Assembly (NCBI RefSeq): GCF_028737215.1
Contig: NZ_JAQZAM010000011.1
Coordinates: 183,431-247,430 of the forward strand
Length of the DNA: 64,000 nucleotides
Direction of reading: 5' to 3'
Source: Actinomycetospora chibensis
GTDB lineage: Bacteria > Actinomycetota > Actinomycetes > Mycobacteriales > Pseudonocardiaceae
A model generated the notes under the pieces. The model worked only from the letters and a program-made list of their open reading frames with translations, was not told the DNA's origin and searched no databases. Each line of letters begins with the position of its first letter. The first letter of the stretch is position 1. Below are positions 8,039 through 16,894 of this stretch, piece by piece. The position numbers and the translations under genes were made by a program.

Positions 8039-9286
8039 ATGAGGGTGGCGGGGATGAGCACGGCCCTCGCGGTCGGCCTCCTCGTCGTCGTCCTCGTCGT
8101 CGCGGTCACCCGGCCACGGGGCCTCCCCGAAGCCGCGGCGGCGGTGCCCGCCGCCGCCGTCGTGCTGGCCGTCGGGCTGCTCACGCCGGCGGCGGCGTGG
8201 GACGAGGTGCGCGAGCTCGGCCCCACCGTCGGCTTCCTCGCCGCGATCCTCGTCCTGGCCCACCTCGCCGACGCCGAGGGTGTGTTCCGGTGGGCCGGCG
8301 GGGTGCTGGCGCGGCGCTCGCACGGACGGCCGCAGCGGCTGTTCGCCCTGGTCGTCGTCGCGGCGGCGGTGACGACGGCGGTGCTGAGCCTCGACGCGAC
8401 GGTGGTGCTGCTGACCCCGGTCGTGCTCGACACGGTGCGGCGGCTCGGCGCGCGCCCGGCCCCGCCGGCGTTCGCCTGCGCGCACCTGGCCAACAGCGGC
8501 TCGCTGCTGCTGCCCGTCGCGAACCTGACCAACCTGCTCGCGTTCGGGGCGACCGGCCTGGACTTCCTGGGCTTCGCCGCGCTGATGCTCCTGCCGCAGC
8601 TCGCGGTGCTGGCCGTGGAGTACGTCGGGCTGCGGCTCACCTTCCGCCTCGAGCTCGCCGAGCCTGCGGGGCCCGACGAGGAGGGCGTGGGCGCCCCGCT
8701 CCCCCGGTTCGCCGTCGGGGTCCTGGCCGCCACCCTCGCCGGGTTCGCGGTCGCGTCGCCGCTGGGCGTCGAGCCGATGTGGGTGGCGGTGGCGGGCGCC
8801 GCCGTGCTCGCGGTCCGGGCGCTCGCGGCGCGCGAGACCCGGGTGCGCGAGCTCGTCGCCGCGGCCTCCCCGGGCTTCTGCGTGTTCGTCCTGGGGCTGG
8901 GCGTCGTCGTGGCCGCGGTGACCGAGCGGGGTCTGGGCGACGTCGTGGCGTCGCTGCTGCCCGCCGGCACGTCGTTCCCGGCGCTGCTCGGCCTGGCGGC
9001 CGTGGCGGCGCTGCTGGCCAACCTCGTCAACAACCTGCCCGCGACGCTCGTCCTGCTGGCCGCGCTCGGCCCGACCCCCGCCACGGGCGCCGTGCTGGCC
9101 ATGCTGATCGGCGTGAACGTCGGCCCGAACCTCACGCCGGTCGGCTCGCTGGCCACGCTCCTGTGGCGCCGGGTGTTGTCCGTCCGCAGCGTGCCCGCAC
9201 CGCTCGGGACGTTCACGCTCGCGGGGCTCGCCACGGTCCCGGCGTGCCTGGTCGCCGGGACCGCCGCGCTGGCGCTGGTGGTCTGA
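8039..9286 (+). CDS. ArsB/NhaD-type ion transporter (SLC13-like permease)
   Basis: 415 residues, about eleven membrane segments. Paired motifs typical of the ArsB/NhaD superfamily are seen: LSLDATVVLLTPVVLDTVRR followed by NSGSLLLPVANLTNLL, and in the second half NLVNNLPATLVLLAALG with IGVNVGPNLTPVGSLATLLW. It could extrude arsenite or exchange Na+/H+; no ArsR, ArsA or ArsC gene is nearby to favour arsenite. An alternative ATG lies at 8054. Confidence 0.85.
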   Translation: MRVAGMSTALAVGLLVVVLVVAVTRPRGLPEAAAAVPAAAVVLAVGLLTPAAAWDEVRELGPTVGFLAAILVLAHLADAEGVFRWAGGVLARRSHGRPQRLFALVVVAAAVTTAVLSLDATVVLLTPVVLDTVRRLGARPAPPAFACAHLANSGSLLLPVANLTNLLAFGATGLDFLGFAALMLLPQLAVLAVEYVGLRLTFRLELAEPAGPDEEGVGAPLPRFAVGVLAATLAGFAVASPLGVEPMWVAVAGAAVLAVRALAARETRVRELVAAASPGFCVFVLGLGVVVAAVTERGLGDVVASLLPAGTSFPALLGLAAVAALLANLVNNLPATLVLLAALGPTPATGAVLAMLIGVNVGPNLTPVGSLATLLWRRVLSVRSVPAPLGTFTLAGLATVPACLVAGTAALALVV

Positions 9287-9294
9287 GCCCCGGC

Positions 9295-9696
9295 TCAGCG
9301 CACCGCGGCGTTGAGCTGCTCGGTGTCCACGAACTGTTCGAGGCGCGCGGCCCGGCCGTCGCGCATCTCCCATACGTGGACCACGCGCGCGACCATTGCC
9401 CGGCCCGTCGCCCGGTACGTCCCGCGGTAGGTGCAGATTCCGACGACGGTGTCACCTTCGGACACCATGCGCTCGACGTCGACGACGAACCCGTCCCACT
9501 CGTCGCCGACCCGCGCGAAGATGCCCTCGAGAACGGCCTGTGGACCCCGGTAGATGCCGCCGTACGGCCCACCGTCGGTCTCGACCCACAGCACGTCGGG
9601 ATCGAGGAAATCGATGACCGCGGGGATGTCGCCCCGCCCGAACGCCTCGTACGCGCTGCGGACGAGGGCGACGTTGTCGGTGGCGACGGTGCTCAT
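9295..9696 (-). CDS. SnoaL-like (NTF2-fold) polyketide cyclase-family protein
   Basis: 133 residues. ALVRSAYEAFGRGDIPAVID followed by FLDPDVLWVE is the standard opening of this small cone-shaped fold, and the end ARVVHVWEMRDGRAARLEQF matches the closing strands. Members are ketosteroid-isomerase-like enzymes or ligand-binding proteins. Substrate unknown. It lies alone, convergent with the ArsB-like gene and 87 nt from the regulator at 9784. Confidence 0.85.
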   Translation of the reverse strand: MSTVATDNVALVRSAYEAFGRGDIPAVIDFLDPDVLWVETDGGPYGGIYRGPQAVLEGIFARVGDEWDGFVVDVERMVSEGDTVVGICTYRGTYRATGRAMVARVVHVWEMRDGRAARLEQFVDTEQLNAAVR

Positions 9697-9783
9697 GGTG
9701 GTTCCCTGGTCGAAGTCGGCTCGTGAGCCGAGCCTGCGCCGATGCGGGAAGCCCGGACAGGTCGTACAAGTACGTACGGGCGG

Positions 9784-10641
9784 TCAGGTCCGCCGCAGAC
9801 CGACCTCCATCGTCTGCGTCCCCAAGGCCGCCAGCAGGTCGAGGCGGCTGCGCGCGTCGCTGCCCGGGGTGGGCGTGAAGACGAGCAGGCGCAGGTCGTC
9901 CTCGGCGGTGGTGAGGGTGTCGCAGTCGAGCTCGATGTCGCCGACGTCGGGGTGCACGACCGTCTTGTGGCTCTGGTGGTGCCCGGCGACGACGCCGGAG
10001 TCCCACAGCCCGGCGAACTCGTCGCTGGCGCGGTAGAGGTCGTCGACGAGCGTGCTCAGCTCCGGGTCGTTCGGGTAGCGGCTGGTGCTCCCGCGCAGGT
10101 CGGCGACCAGGGACGCGGCGAGCGCGTCGCGTTCCTCGCGGGTGTGGCGCACGCGGTCACCGGCCTCGCCCTCGGTGAAGATCCGCCAGAGCGTGCTGCG
10201 CCTGCGCTCCTCGAGGGCCGTCGGGTCGCCCATGAGCGCGGCGTACAGCGGGTTCCAGGAGATCAGCGTCCAGGTCACGTCGAGGACGCCGATCGGGCTG
10301 TCGTGCAGCGCCTCGACGATCCGGCGCACACCGGCGGGGATGCGCCGGGAGATCCGCCCGCGATCGGCGGCGTGGCCGGCGAGGCGGAACAGGTGGGCCT
10401 GCTCGGCGTCGGAGAGGCGCAGCGCCCGGGCCAGCGAGGCGCAGACCTGCGCCGACGGGGTGCGCGTGCGGCCCTGCTCGAGGCGCACGACGTAGTCGAT
10501 CGAGATGCCGGCGAGCAGCGCGAGCTCCTCGCGGCGCAGGCCCGGCGCGCGGCGCGGTGCGTTGACGGCCATGCCGACCTCGGCGGGGTCGGTGCGGTCG
10601 CGCCAGGTGCGCAGGGACGCGGCGAGTTCACCGGTGCTCAC
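9784..10641 (-). CDS. MmyB-like XRE-family transcriptional regulator
   Basis: 285 residues from the GTG at 10641. The N-terminal HTH reads RRAPGLRREELALLAGISID then YVVRLEQGRTRTPS, and is followed by the MmyB-type PAS-like ligand-binding domain (PIGVLDVTWTLISWNPLYAA and VVHPDVGDIELDCDTL). A longer open frame upstream adds low-quality sequence over the intergenic region and is not used. The divergent aldo/keto reductase at 10743, 101 nt away, is the likely target, a common arrangement for this family. Confidence 0.88.
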   Translation of the reverse strand: MSTGELAASLRTWRDRTDPAEVGMAVNAPRRAPGLRREELALLAGISIDYVVRLEQGRTRTPSAQVCASLARALRLSDAEQAHLFRLAGHAADRGRISRRIPAGVRRIVEALHDSPIGVLDVTWTLISWNPLYAALMGDPTALEERRRSTLWRIFTEGEAGDRVRHTREERDALAASLVADLRGSTSRYPNDPELSTLVDDLYRASDEFAGLWDSGVVAGHHQSHKTVVHPDVGDIELDCDTLTTAEDDLRLLVFTPTPGSDARSRLDLLAALGTQTMEVGLRRT

Positions 10642-10742
10642 GGCCCGATCATCCGCCTCGCCGGTCCCCCGTGGGGGGTACGGGATGTACCAGGACGACC
10701 CGGCACTCCCCACCGGCGGGCCGCCTGGCGCAGGGTGGGGAC

Positions 10743-11603
10743 ATGACCACACCGGCACTCACCGACCGCCTCGCGCTCGCCGACGACCTCGTCCTCACGC
10801 GCATGGGCTACGGCACCATGCAGCTCGCCGGCCCCCACGTCATGGGCCCGCCGCGCGATCGCGACGAGGCGATCGCCGTCCTGCGCGAGGCCGTCGACCG
10901 CGGTGTCACCCACATCGACACCAGCGACTTCTACGGCCCGTTCATCGTCAACGAGATCGTCCGCGAGGCCCTCCACCCCTACTCCGAGGACCTGCGGATC
11001 GTCACCAAGGTCGGCTGCCGGCGCGGGGACGACGGGTCGTGGAACCTCGACACCTCGCCCGACGAGATCGTCCGCGAGGTGCACGAGAACCTCGAGCGAC
11101 TCGGCCTGGAGACCCTCGACGTCGTCAACCTGCGTGTCTCCGACGACCACGACGAGTCGCTCGCCGAGGCCTTCGCGACGCTGGCGAAGCTGCAGGAGCA
11201 GGGCCTCGTCCGCCACCTCGGGGTCAGCAACGTCTCCCCCGCCCAGCTCGCCGAGGCCCGCGAGGTGGCCCCGGTCGTGTGCGTGCAGAACCACTACAAC
11301 CTGGTGCACCGCACCGACGACGACCTCGTCGACCACTGCGCCGCAGAGGGGATCGCGTACACGTCGTTCTTCCCGCTCGGTGGGTTCAGCCCGCTGCAGT
11401 CGGACACCCTCGCGTCGGTCGCCGACCGGATCGGCGCCACGCCGCAGCAGACCGCGCTGGCCTGGCTGCTGCAGCGCTCCCCGACGATGCTGCTCATCCC
11501 CGGGACGTCGTCGCGCGAGCACCTGCGCGAGAACCTGGCCGCCGCCGACCTGGTCCTGCCGCCCGAGGCCGTGGCCGAGCTGGACGCGATCAGCCAGGGC
11601 TGA
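10743..11603 (+). CDS. Aldo/keto reductase
   Basis: 286 residues, the ATG preceded by GGTGGGG. TIM-barrel NADPH-dependent reductase: GVTHIDTSDFYGP carries the catalytic Asp and Tyr, IVTKVGCRRGDDGSW the Lys, and the C-terminal IPGTSSREHLRENLAA the cofactor-binding loop. The usual catalytic His lies in the strand LDVVNLRVSD, where N or R replaces it; the family member type with substituted His is known, but activity should not be assumed identical. Probably controlled by the divergent MmyB-like regulator. Confidence 0.9.
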   Translation: MTTPALTDRLALADDLVLTRMGYGTMQLAGPHVMGPPRDRDEAIAVLREAVDRGVTHIDTSDFYGPFIVNEIVREALHPYSEDLRIVTKVGCRRGDDGSWNLDTSPDEIVREVHENLERLGLETLDVVNLRVSDDHDESLAEAFATLAKLQEQGLVRHLGVSNVSPAQLAEAREVAPVVCVQNHYNLVHRTDDDLVDHCAAEGIAYTSFFPLGGFSPLQSDTLASVADRIGATPQQTALAWLLQRSPTMLLIPGTSSREHLRENLAAADLVLPPEAVAELDAISQG

Positions 11604-11613
11604 ACCGAACCGG

Positions 11614-11644
11614 CCGGGCCGGTCGCGTTGCGCGACCGGCCCGG
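11614..11644. terminator. Hairpin after the aldo/keto reductase
   Basis: CCGGGCCGGTCGCG (11614-11627) and CGCGACCGGCCCGG (11631-11644) form a perfect 14-bp stem with a 3-nt loop, starting 11 nt after the reductase stop. There is no T-run, which is normal for intrinsic terminators in GC-rich actinomycetes. Confidence 0.6.
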
Positions 11645-11664
11645 TGCTCGGCAGGCTCGCCGAC

Positions 11665-12801
11665 GTGACGACCCCCGAGGCGGCCGACCGTGCGCGCGTC
11701 CGCGAGCAGGCGCTGGGCATCGCGGCGGGCTGGTCGCCGGCCGACGCCCCGGCCACCTGGGAGCTGACCGCGGAGCTCTTCCGCGCGATCGCCACCGAGC
11801 CCGACCTGCTCGGGATCGCCGCCCGTATCCCGGCCGACCGGCTCCCGCCCCTGCTGCTCAGCGCCGCCGTCCGGTACCTCGTGGCCCGGCGGAACCCCGA
11901 GCCCCTGGCCGGCTACTTCCCGACGCCGGGATCGGGGCAGCCGCGCCTGGACGAGGGGTTCCGGCCGGCGCTCGTCGCCTTCGCGCGCGAGCACGCGGGG
12001 GAGCTCGCCCAGCTCTGCGCCGAGCACCGCTACCAGATGAACGAGGTCGCGCGGAGCGCCGACGTCCTGGCGGTCCTGGGAGCTGTCCTGGGAGCCGGCC
12101 GGCTCGACCCCGAGCGGCCGATCGCGCTCGTCGACCTCGGCACCGGCGCGGGGCTCGGGCTGCACCTCGACCGCTACCGGTACCGCTTCGGCGACCGGAC
12201 CCTCGGCGACCCCGACGCCGCCCTGACGATCACCCCCGAGCTGCGCGGCCGCCCCGCTCCGCTCCCGGCGCGGATACCGACGATCGCCGCGCGCCTCGGG
12301 GTCGACGTCGAGCCCCTCGACCTCGGCGACCACCGGGTGCGCGAGTGGCTCGCCGCCTGCATCCCGCCCGAGACGACGGCCGTCGACCGGTTCGCGGCCG
12401 CCTCGGAGGTCGCGCGGGCGCACCCCGCGGACCTCGTGCGGGCCGAGGTCGTCGACGACGTCGTCGGTCTGTGCGCCCGGATGCCCGAGGACGCGCTGCT
12501 CGTGCTCGTCGACACCTACGTGCACGTGTTCCTCACCGACGAGCAGCGGGCCCGGTTCCGAGGCCAGCTCGCCGAGCTGGGCCGCGACCTCGTGTGGATC
12601 TCGGTGGACCCGCTCGTGCCGCTGGGCCCGGAGGGCACCGAGAGCGTCCAGTACCTGCCGGTCCCCCCGCGCGCGCTCGAGGCCTCGCGCGCCGGCGTCA
12701 CCGGCGTCGTCGGGCAGCTCACGGTGTCCCGCGACGGCACGGCCGAGGGCGAGGTGCTCGGGCTGGCCCACCCGGGCGGGGCGTGGATCGAGTGGCTGTA
12801 G
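11665..12801 (+). CDS. DUF2332-family protein
   Basis: 378 residues from a GTG chosen because the preceding bases belong to the hairpin. The sequence runs REQALGIAAGWSPADAPATW ... GYFPTPGSGQPRLDEGFRPA ... EVARSADVLAVLGAV ... VDLGTGAGLGLHLDRYRYRF, a pattern I associate with DUF2332. The GTGAGLGL segment resembles a nucleotide- or SAM-binding loop, but no enzymatic role is established for the family. It stands alone between a terminator hairpin and the convergent phosphatase gene. Confidence 0.78.
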   Translation: MTTPEAADRARVREQALGIAAGWSPADAPATWELTAELFRAIATEPDLLGIAARIPADRLPPLLLSAAVRYLVARRNPEPLAGYFPTPGSGQPRLDEGFRPALVAFAREHAGELAQLCAEHRYQMNEVARSADVLAVLGAVLGAGRLDPERPIALVDLGTGAGLGLHLDRYRYRFGDRTLGDPDAALTITPELRGRPAPLPARIPTIAARLGVDVEPLDLGDHRVREWLAACIPPETTAVDRFAAASEVARAHPADLVRAEVVDDVVGLCARMPEDALLVLVDTYVHVFLTDEQRARFRGQLAELGRDLVWISVDPLVPLGPEGTESVQYLPVPPRALEASRAGVTGVVGQLTVSRDGTAEGEVLGLAHPGGAWIEWL

Positions 12802-12820
12802 GCGCTCGGGCCAGGTACCG

Positions 12821-13486
12821 CTAGGCCAGGTACGAGGTGTCGTTGACCAGGCGCACCGAGGCGCCGCCGTCGGGCCAGAACTCGACGACCGACAGGCACG
12901 CCAGGTCGAGGTGCAGGCGGAAGAGCAGCGACGGGCCGGCGTCGAGGGCGCGGCGCAGGATCAGCTTGATCGGCGTCACGTGGCTGACGACGGCCACGGT
13001 CTGGCCGGGGAACCGGCGCAGGAGGTCGCCGAGGGCGACGTCGACGCGCTGGGCGACGACGTCGAAGCTCTCCCCGTCCGGCGGGCTGACGCTGCTGTCG
13101 CCCAGCCACGCCCGGTGCACGTCGGGGTCCTGCGCGGCGGCCTCGGAGAAGGTCAGGCCCTCCCAGGCGCCGAAGTCGGTCTCGGTGAGGCGCTCGTCGA
13201 CACCCACCGGCAGGCCGAGCACCCCGGCCACCGGCTCGGCGGTCTGGCGGGCCCGCGTCAGCGGGGAGCTGATCACGGCGCGGATGTTCCCGTTGCTGCC
13301 GACGTGCCGGGCCGCCAGCGCGGTCGCCGCCGCGGCGGCCTGCTCGAGCCCCTCGCGGGTGAGCTCGGGGTTGCCCCGGCCCGAGTAGCGGCGCTCGACC
13401 GACAGCGGGCTCTGCCCGTGCCGCAGCAGCAGCAGGCGGGTGGGCATCGTCGACCCGCGCCCCGTCCACGAGCCGGCGGTCGTCAT
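12821..13486 (-). CDS. Histidine phosphatase-family protein (phosphoglycerate-mutase fold)
   Basis: 221 residues. LLLLRHGQSPLSVERRYSG carries the catalytic RHG, and VAVVSHVTPIKLILRRALD the second catalytic His. In many actinomycetes the gene following the Nif3 and zinc-ribbon genes encodes a fusion of RNase HI with this phosphatase domain (Rv2228c type). Here only the phosphatase half is present. The ATG overlaps the zinc-ribbon gene's stop by 4 nt (ATGA), so it is the third gene of that operon. The substrate may be alpha-ribazole phosphate or another phosphoester; not decided by sequence. Confidence 0.87.
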   Translation of the reverse strand: MTTAGSWTGRGSTMPTRLLLLRHGQSPLSVERRYSGRGNPELTREGLEQAAAAATALAARHVGSNGNIRAVISSPLTRARQTAEPVAGVLGLPVGVDERLTETDFGAWEGLTFSEAAAQDPDVHRAWLGDSSVSPPDGESFDVVAQRVDVALGDLLRRFPGQTVAVVSHVTPIKLILRRALDAGPSLLFRLHLDLACLSVVEFWPDGGASVRLVNDTSYLA

Positions 13487-14232
13487 ACGCTGGCCTTCCC
13501 TGAGCTCTTCTCGGTGCGCACCACGATCGTCCCGCACTGCTCGCACCGCACGACGTCGTCGGGCGCGGCCGCCGCGACGGCGCGGATCTCGTTGCGGTCC
13601 ATCTCGATCCGGCACCCGCCGCACCGCGCACCGACGAGCTCGCCCGCGCCGGTACCGGTGCGGGCGCGCAGCTGGTCGTAGAGCGCGAGCAGGTCCTCGG
13701 GCAGGGTCGTCGCGAGCTCGGCGCGCTCGGCACCGCGGCGCGCCTCCAGCACGTCGATGTCCCCGAGCACGCCGTCGCGGCGCTCGACGGCGTCGGCGAG
13801 CGCGGTCTCGGCGGCGTCGAGGGCGGCCTGCTCGTGCGCGAGGTCGGTCTCGGCGGCGTCGAGGCGCTCCATGACCTCGAGCTGGGCGTCCTCGAGCACG
13901 GCGCGGCGTCGCGCGAGGGTGTCGAGCTCGTGGGAGAGGTCGGTCACCTGCTTCGCCGAGACGCTCCCGGAGTCCACGAGCCCCCGGTCGCGCTCCTCGC
14001 GCGCGGCGACCTGGGCGACCTCCTGCTCGAGTTTCGCCACGTCCCGGCCCAGGTCGCCGACCGAGGTGCGCGCGGTGACGACCGCGTCCCGGTGGGCCCG
14101 GACGGTGGTCTCGGCGTCCTCCACCGCGGTCTGCTCGGGCATGGTGCGACGTCGGTGCTGCGCGCGGGCGAGCTCGGCGTCCAGCCCGGCGAGGTCGAGC
14201 AGACGGCGTTGGGCGGTCGGGTCGGCCTTCAC
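13483..14232 (-). CDS. C4-type zinc-ribbon coiled-coil protein (CT398-like)
   Basis: 249 residues. Almost the whole N-terminal 190 residues are a heptad-rich coiled coil (LEDAQLEVMERLDAAETDLA and neighbours). The C-terminal zinc ribbon is CGGCRIEMDRNEI ... CEQCGTIVV, two CxxC pairs. The GTG start overlaps the Nif3 gene stop (GTGA). The three-gene order Nif3, zinc ribbon, phosphatase is well kept in actinomycetes. A nucleic-acid or trafficking role has been suggested for the family; nothing here settles it. Confidence 0.88.
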   Translation of the reverse strand: MKADPTAQRRLLDLAGLDAELARAQHRRRTMPEQTAVEDAETTVRAHRDAVVTARTSVGDLGRDVAKLEQEVAQVAAREERDRGLVDSGSVSAKQVTDLSHELDTLARRRAVLEDAQLEVMERLDAAETDLAHEQAALDAAETALADAVERRDGVLGDIDVLEARRGAERAELATTLPEDLLALYDQLRARTGTGAGELVGARCGGCRIEMDRNEIRAVAAAAPDDVVRCEQCGTIVVRTEKSSGKASV

Positions 14233-15080
14233 GAGATCACGGCTCCTGCGCAGGTCGGTTCGGGCGAGGGGCTGCCGAGGGACCAGGCGTCGGTGCGCAC
14301 GGTCGACACCGTGATCTCCAGGTCCGGCGCGGCCGCGGCGAGCACGGCCGCCGCCTGGGCGCACCACGGGTGTTCGGAGGCCCAGTGGGCGACGTCGACC
14401 AGGGCCGGCGCGCCGGCCTCGGCGAGGTGGTCGGTGGCGGGGTGGTGGCGCAGGTCGGCGGTGACGTAGACGTCGACGCCGGCGGCGCGGGCGAGGTGGA
14501 GCATCGAGTCGCCCGCCCCGCCGGAGACGGCCACGCGCCGCACCGAGCGCTGCGGGTCGCCGCCGGTGCGCACGCCCCACGCCGTGGCCGGCAGGGCGTC
14601 GGCGACGCGGCGGCTGAACTCGGCGAGCGACTCGGGGGCGGCGAGCGAGCCGACCCGGCCGATACCGACGGTTCCGTCATCCTGCGGGGCCAGCGGCCCC
14701 TCGACCGTCACCCCGAGCGCCTCGGCCAGCGCGTCGGACACCCCGGGCCGGGCGGCGTCGGCGTTGGTGTGCGCGGTGAACAGGGCCACGCCGTGGCGGA
14801 TCAGCCGGTGCACCGCCGTGCCCTTCGGGCCGGTCGCGGCCACCCCGTGCACCCCGCGCAGCAGCAGCGGATGGTGGGTGACGAGCAGGTCGGTCCCGAC
14901 CGTGACGGCCTCCTCGATCACCTCGGGCAGGGGGTCGACGGCGATCAGGACGCGGCGGACGCCCTCGGCCGGGTCGCCCACCGCCAGCCCGACCGCGTCC
15001 CAGTCCTGCGCCAGCGCGGGCGGGTAGGCCGCCTCGAGGGCGCGGACGCTGTCGGCGACGGTGACGGGGGGCATGGCCAC
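14229..15080 (-). CDS. Nif3-like dinuclear metal-centre protein
   Basis: 283 residues. Metal-ligand motifs of the family are present: LLVTHHPLLLRGV, LFTAHTNADAA and, near the end, LVDVAHWASEHPW. The N-terminal DWDAVGLAVGDP is also standard. Hexameric proteins of this family bind two metal ions and are annotated as GTP cyclohydrolase type 2-like or hydrolases of unknown substrate. First gene of the three-gene operon. The start could also be the second Met (15074). Confidence 0.9.
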   Translation of the reverse strand: MAMPPVTVADSVRALEAAYPPALAQDWDAVGLAVGDPAEGVRRVLIAVDPLPEVIEEAVTVGTDLLVTHHPLLLRGVHGVAATGPKGTAVHRLIRHGVALFTAHTNADAARPGVSDALAEALGVTVEGPLAPQDDGTVGIGRVGSLAAPESLAEFSRRVADALPATAWGVRTGGDPQRSVRRVAVSGGAGDSMLHLARAAGVDVYVTADLRHHPATDHLAEAGAPALVDVAHWASEHPWCAQAAAVLAAAAPDLEITVSTVRTDAWSLGSPSPEPTCAGAVIS

Positions 15081-15143
15081 CCATTCTGCCCACCGTCTCC
15101 CGGCGCCACCGGGCGGGCGGGTCGGGGCCGGATCAGGGCCGGT

Positions 15144-15302
15144 TCAGAGATAGACCTGCCGGCGCAGGCCGTCGACCCACGGGTCGAGGGCGGCGACGAT
15201 CCCGTCCCACGGGGCCTGCCACAGCGCGACGAGGACGACGAGCAGGACGAGGACCACCAGCGCCGCCCGGAACGCCCGCACGTGCGCCGGGGGCGGGCTC
15301 AC
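15144..15302 (-). CDS. 52-aa single-span membrane protein ending the GTPase operon
   Basis: GTG start overlapping the membrane GTPase stop by 4 nt (GTGA). A short polar N-terminus (SPPPAHVRAFR) leads into one strong membrane helix (AALVVLVLLVVLVALW) and then an amphipathic tail (DGIVAALDPWVDGLRRQVYL). No family recognised. Coupling indicates it is the last member of the seven-gene operon. A tiny membrane protein here could be an effector, an anchor or a subunit of the GTPase; this is speculation. Confidence 0.65.
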   Translation of the reverse strand: MSPPPAHVRAFRAALVVLVLLVVLVALWQAPWDGIVAALDPWVDGLRRQVYL

Positions 15303-16891
15303 GCCGGCTCCCCGACGGCGCCGACCGTGAGGGCCGTCCGCGCCGGCGGGAGCGGCAGGCGGCCCCGCTCGGCGAGCCAGCGCAGCGGGGCGAGGGCGGT
15401 GTGGCGGTCCTCGGGCTCCCAGCCGGTGTGCGAGGAGACGAGGAAGTACCCGACGGCGGCGAAGTCCCGCTCGGCCGCGACGACCAGCTGGTCCTGGCCG
15501 TGGTCGCACAGCCAGCGGCGCACCGCGAGCGGGTCTGGGCGCAGGTCGGCGGCGATGGGGTGGTCGACGAGCAGGTCGGCCTTGACCACCACGACGGCGA
15601 GGTCGGTGCGGTCGAGGCGGGCCCCGAAGTCGCGCAACCGGGGCACCGTCGCCTCGTAGGCGACCTCGGGCGGGTCGACGGCCGGCGCCGCCTCGGCCTC
15701 GTCGGCCGGCCCGCGCAGCACCTCGTCGGCCACCTCGGGGATCGAGAACGGATCGACGACCACGATCATCTGCCCGGCCTCGTCCAGGAACCGCAGGTCC
15801 TCGGTGGCCGAGCGGGTGGAGAAGAGCTCGCCCGCGGCGTCGAAGGTGTGCAGCAGCGCGCGGCGCCGCCCCTGGGTCACCGTGCACACGAGACCCACCG
15901 GAGCGGCGGCCTCGGTCTTGGCGACGCGGCCCGCGCGGACCTGCTCCACGCCCTCACGGAAGCGCTCGGCGTCGGCCTCCCGGCGCGGCTCCAGCGTGCC
16001 GCCGCCCGCGACCGCCTGCCGGCGCAACGCCTCGAGCCCGGCGTAGATCAGGCTCGTCTTGCCGGCCGAGACGGGACCGAGCACCGGGATGCTGACGTCG
16101 GTCCAGACCCCCGAGCCGTCCTCGAGGACCTCGTCGCACTGGGGGCAGCGTGGCGCGTGGTCCCTCCCGGCGCGCGACACCGTCGTCGGCATCGGGCGCC
16201 CGCAGCGGCAGCGGTGCACCAGCACCCCGAGCCGGCTCGGCCGCACGTCGTGGTGCACGAGGCCGCACGCGCAGGCGTAGCCGGGCAGGGTGGTCCGCCA
16301 GAAGCAGTACGGACACCGCGCCGCGGCCCGGTTCCGGCGCCGCAGCAGGGCGTCGACGGTCCGCAGGAGCCGGCCGGCCGCGCCCCACACGAGCGCGGCG
16401 AGCGCGAGCCCGGTGACGACCAGGGCGAGCACCGCGACGCCCGTCACCACCGCGCCGGCGGTGACCGCGAGCAGCAGCAGGAACCCGGCGATCCCGAGCG
16501 GCCAGAGGGCCAGCCACGCCCGTGGGTTCAGCAGGCCCCCGAGCGGCGACCAGAGCGCCCCGAGCGCGCCACGCCCGCGGCGGGCCATGGCGCCGACGTC
16601 GACCCGGGCCTGGCCGGCGAGGTAGTGCGGCCACGCGCGATCGCGCCCGTGGCCCGGCGGCGCGGGCGGGAACCAGGGCCCGTCGACGTCGTCGGCGGTG
16701 AGCAGGTCGGTGTCCGCCGCGAACGGGGCGGAGAGCAGGACGACCAGCGCGCCGAGAGCCCCGAGGACGACGCCCACCAGCACCAGCCAGCCCGCGAACG
16801 GCCACACGACGAACCAGAGGAACGCGGCGCACAGCCCGAGGTAGGCCGTGATCCCGAGGACGGCGAGGACCGCGAGGGCCACCTGCGGCAC
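15299..16891 (-). CDS. Membrane-anchored zinc-ribbon GTPase (double-GTPase type, DO-GTPase2-like)
   Basis: 530 residues. Two membrane helices near the N-terminus (about 5-56) and two more at about 125-170 frame a cytosolic stretch. Then comes a cysteine-rich double ribbon (CPYC at 193-196, CACG, CRCG, CPQC at 249-252), followed by a P-loop GTPase with Walker A GPVSAGKTS (272-280), a switch-like HTFDAAGELF, and VVVVKADLL as the specificity strand. Pairing with a second GTPase and a GAP1 protein identifies the double-GTPase systems described in comparative-genomic work on bacterial conflict and signalling. Its start lies 3 nt after the GAP1 stop. Confidence 0.78.
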   Translation of the reverse strand: MPQVALAVLAVLGITAYLGLCAAFLWFVVWPFAGWLVLVGVVLGALGALVVLLSAPFAADTDLLTADDVDGPWFPPAPPGHGRDRAWPHYLAGQARVDVGAMARRGRGALGALWSPLGGLLNPRAWLALWPLGIAGFLLLLAVTAGAVVTGVAVLALVVTGLALAALVWGAAGRLLRTVDALLRRRNRAAARCPYCFWRTTLPGYACACGLVHHDVRPSRLGVLVHRCRCGRPMPTTVSRAGRDHAPRCPQCDEVLEDGSGVWTDVSIPVLGPVSAGKTSLIYAGLEALRRQAVAGGGTLEPRREADAERFREGVEQVRAGRVAKTEAAAPVGLVCTVTQGRRRALLHTFDAAGELFSTRSATEDLRFLDEAGQMIVVVDPFSIPEVADEVLRGPADEAEAAPAVDPPEVAYEATVPRLRDFGARLDRTDLAVVVVKADLLVDHPIAADLRPDPLAVRRWLCDHGQDQLVVAAERDFAAVGYFLVSSHTGWEPEDRHTALAPLRWLAERGRLPLPPARTALTVGAVGEPA

Positions 16892-16894
16892 GGC

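Noticed and set aside
8039..9286. Arsenic-resistance operon
   Set aside because: The permease is ArsB/NhaD-like, but no arsR, arsC or arsA lies beside it; the ArsR-type gene at 3079 is 5 kb away and paired with an SRPBCC gene.
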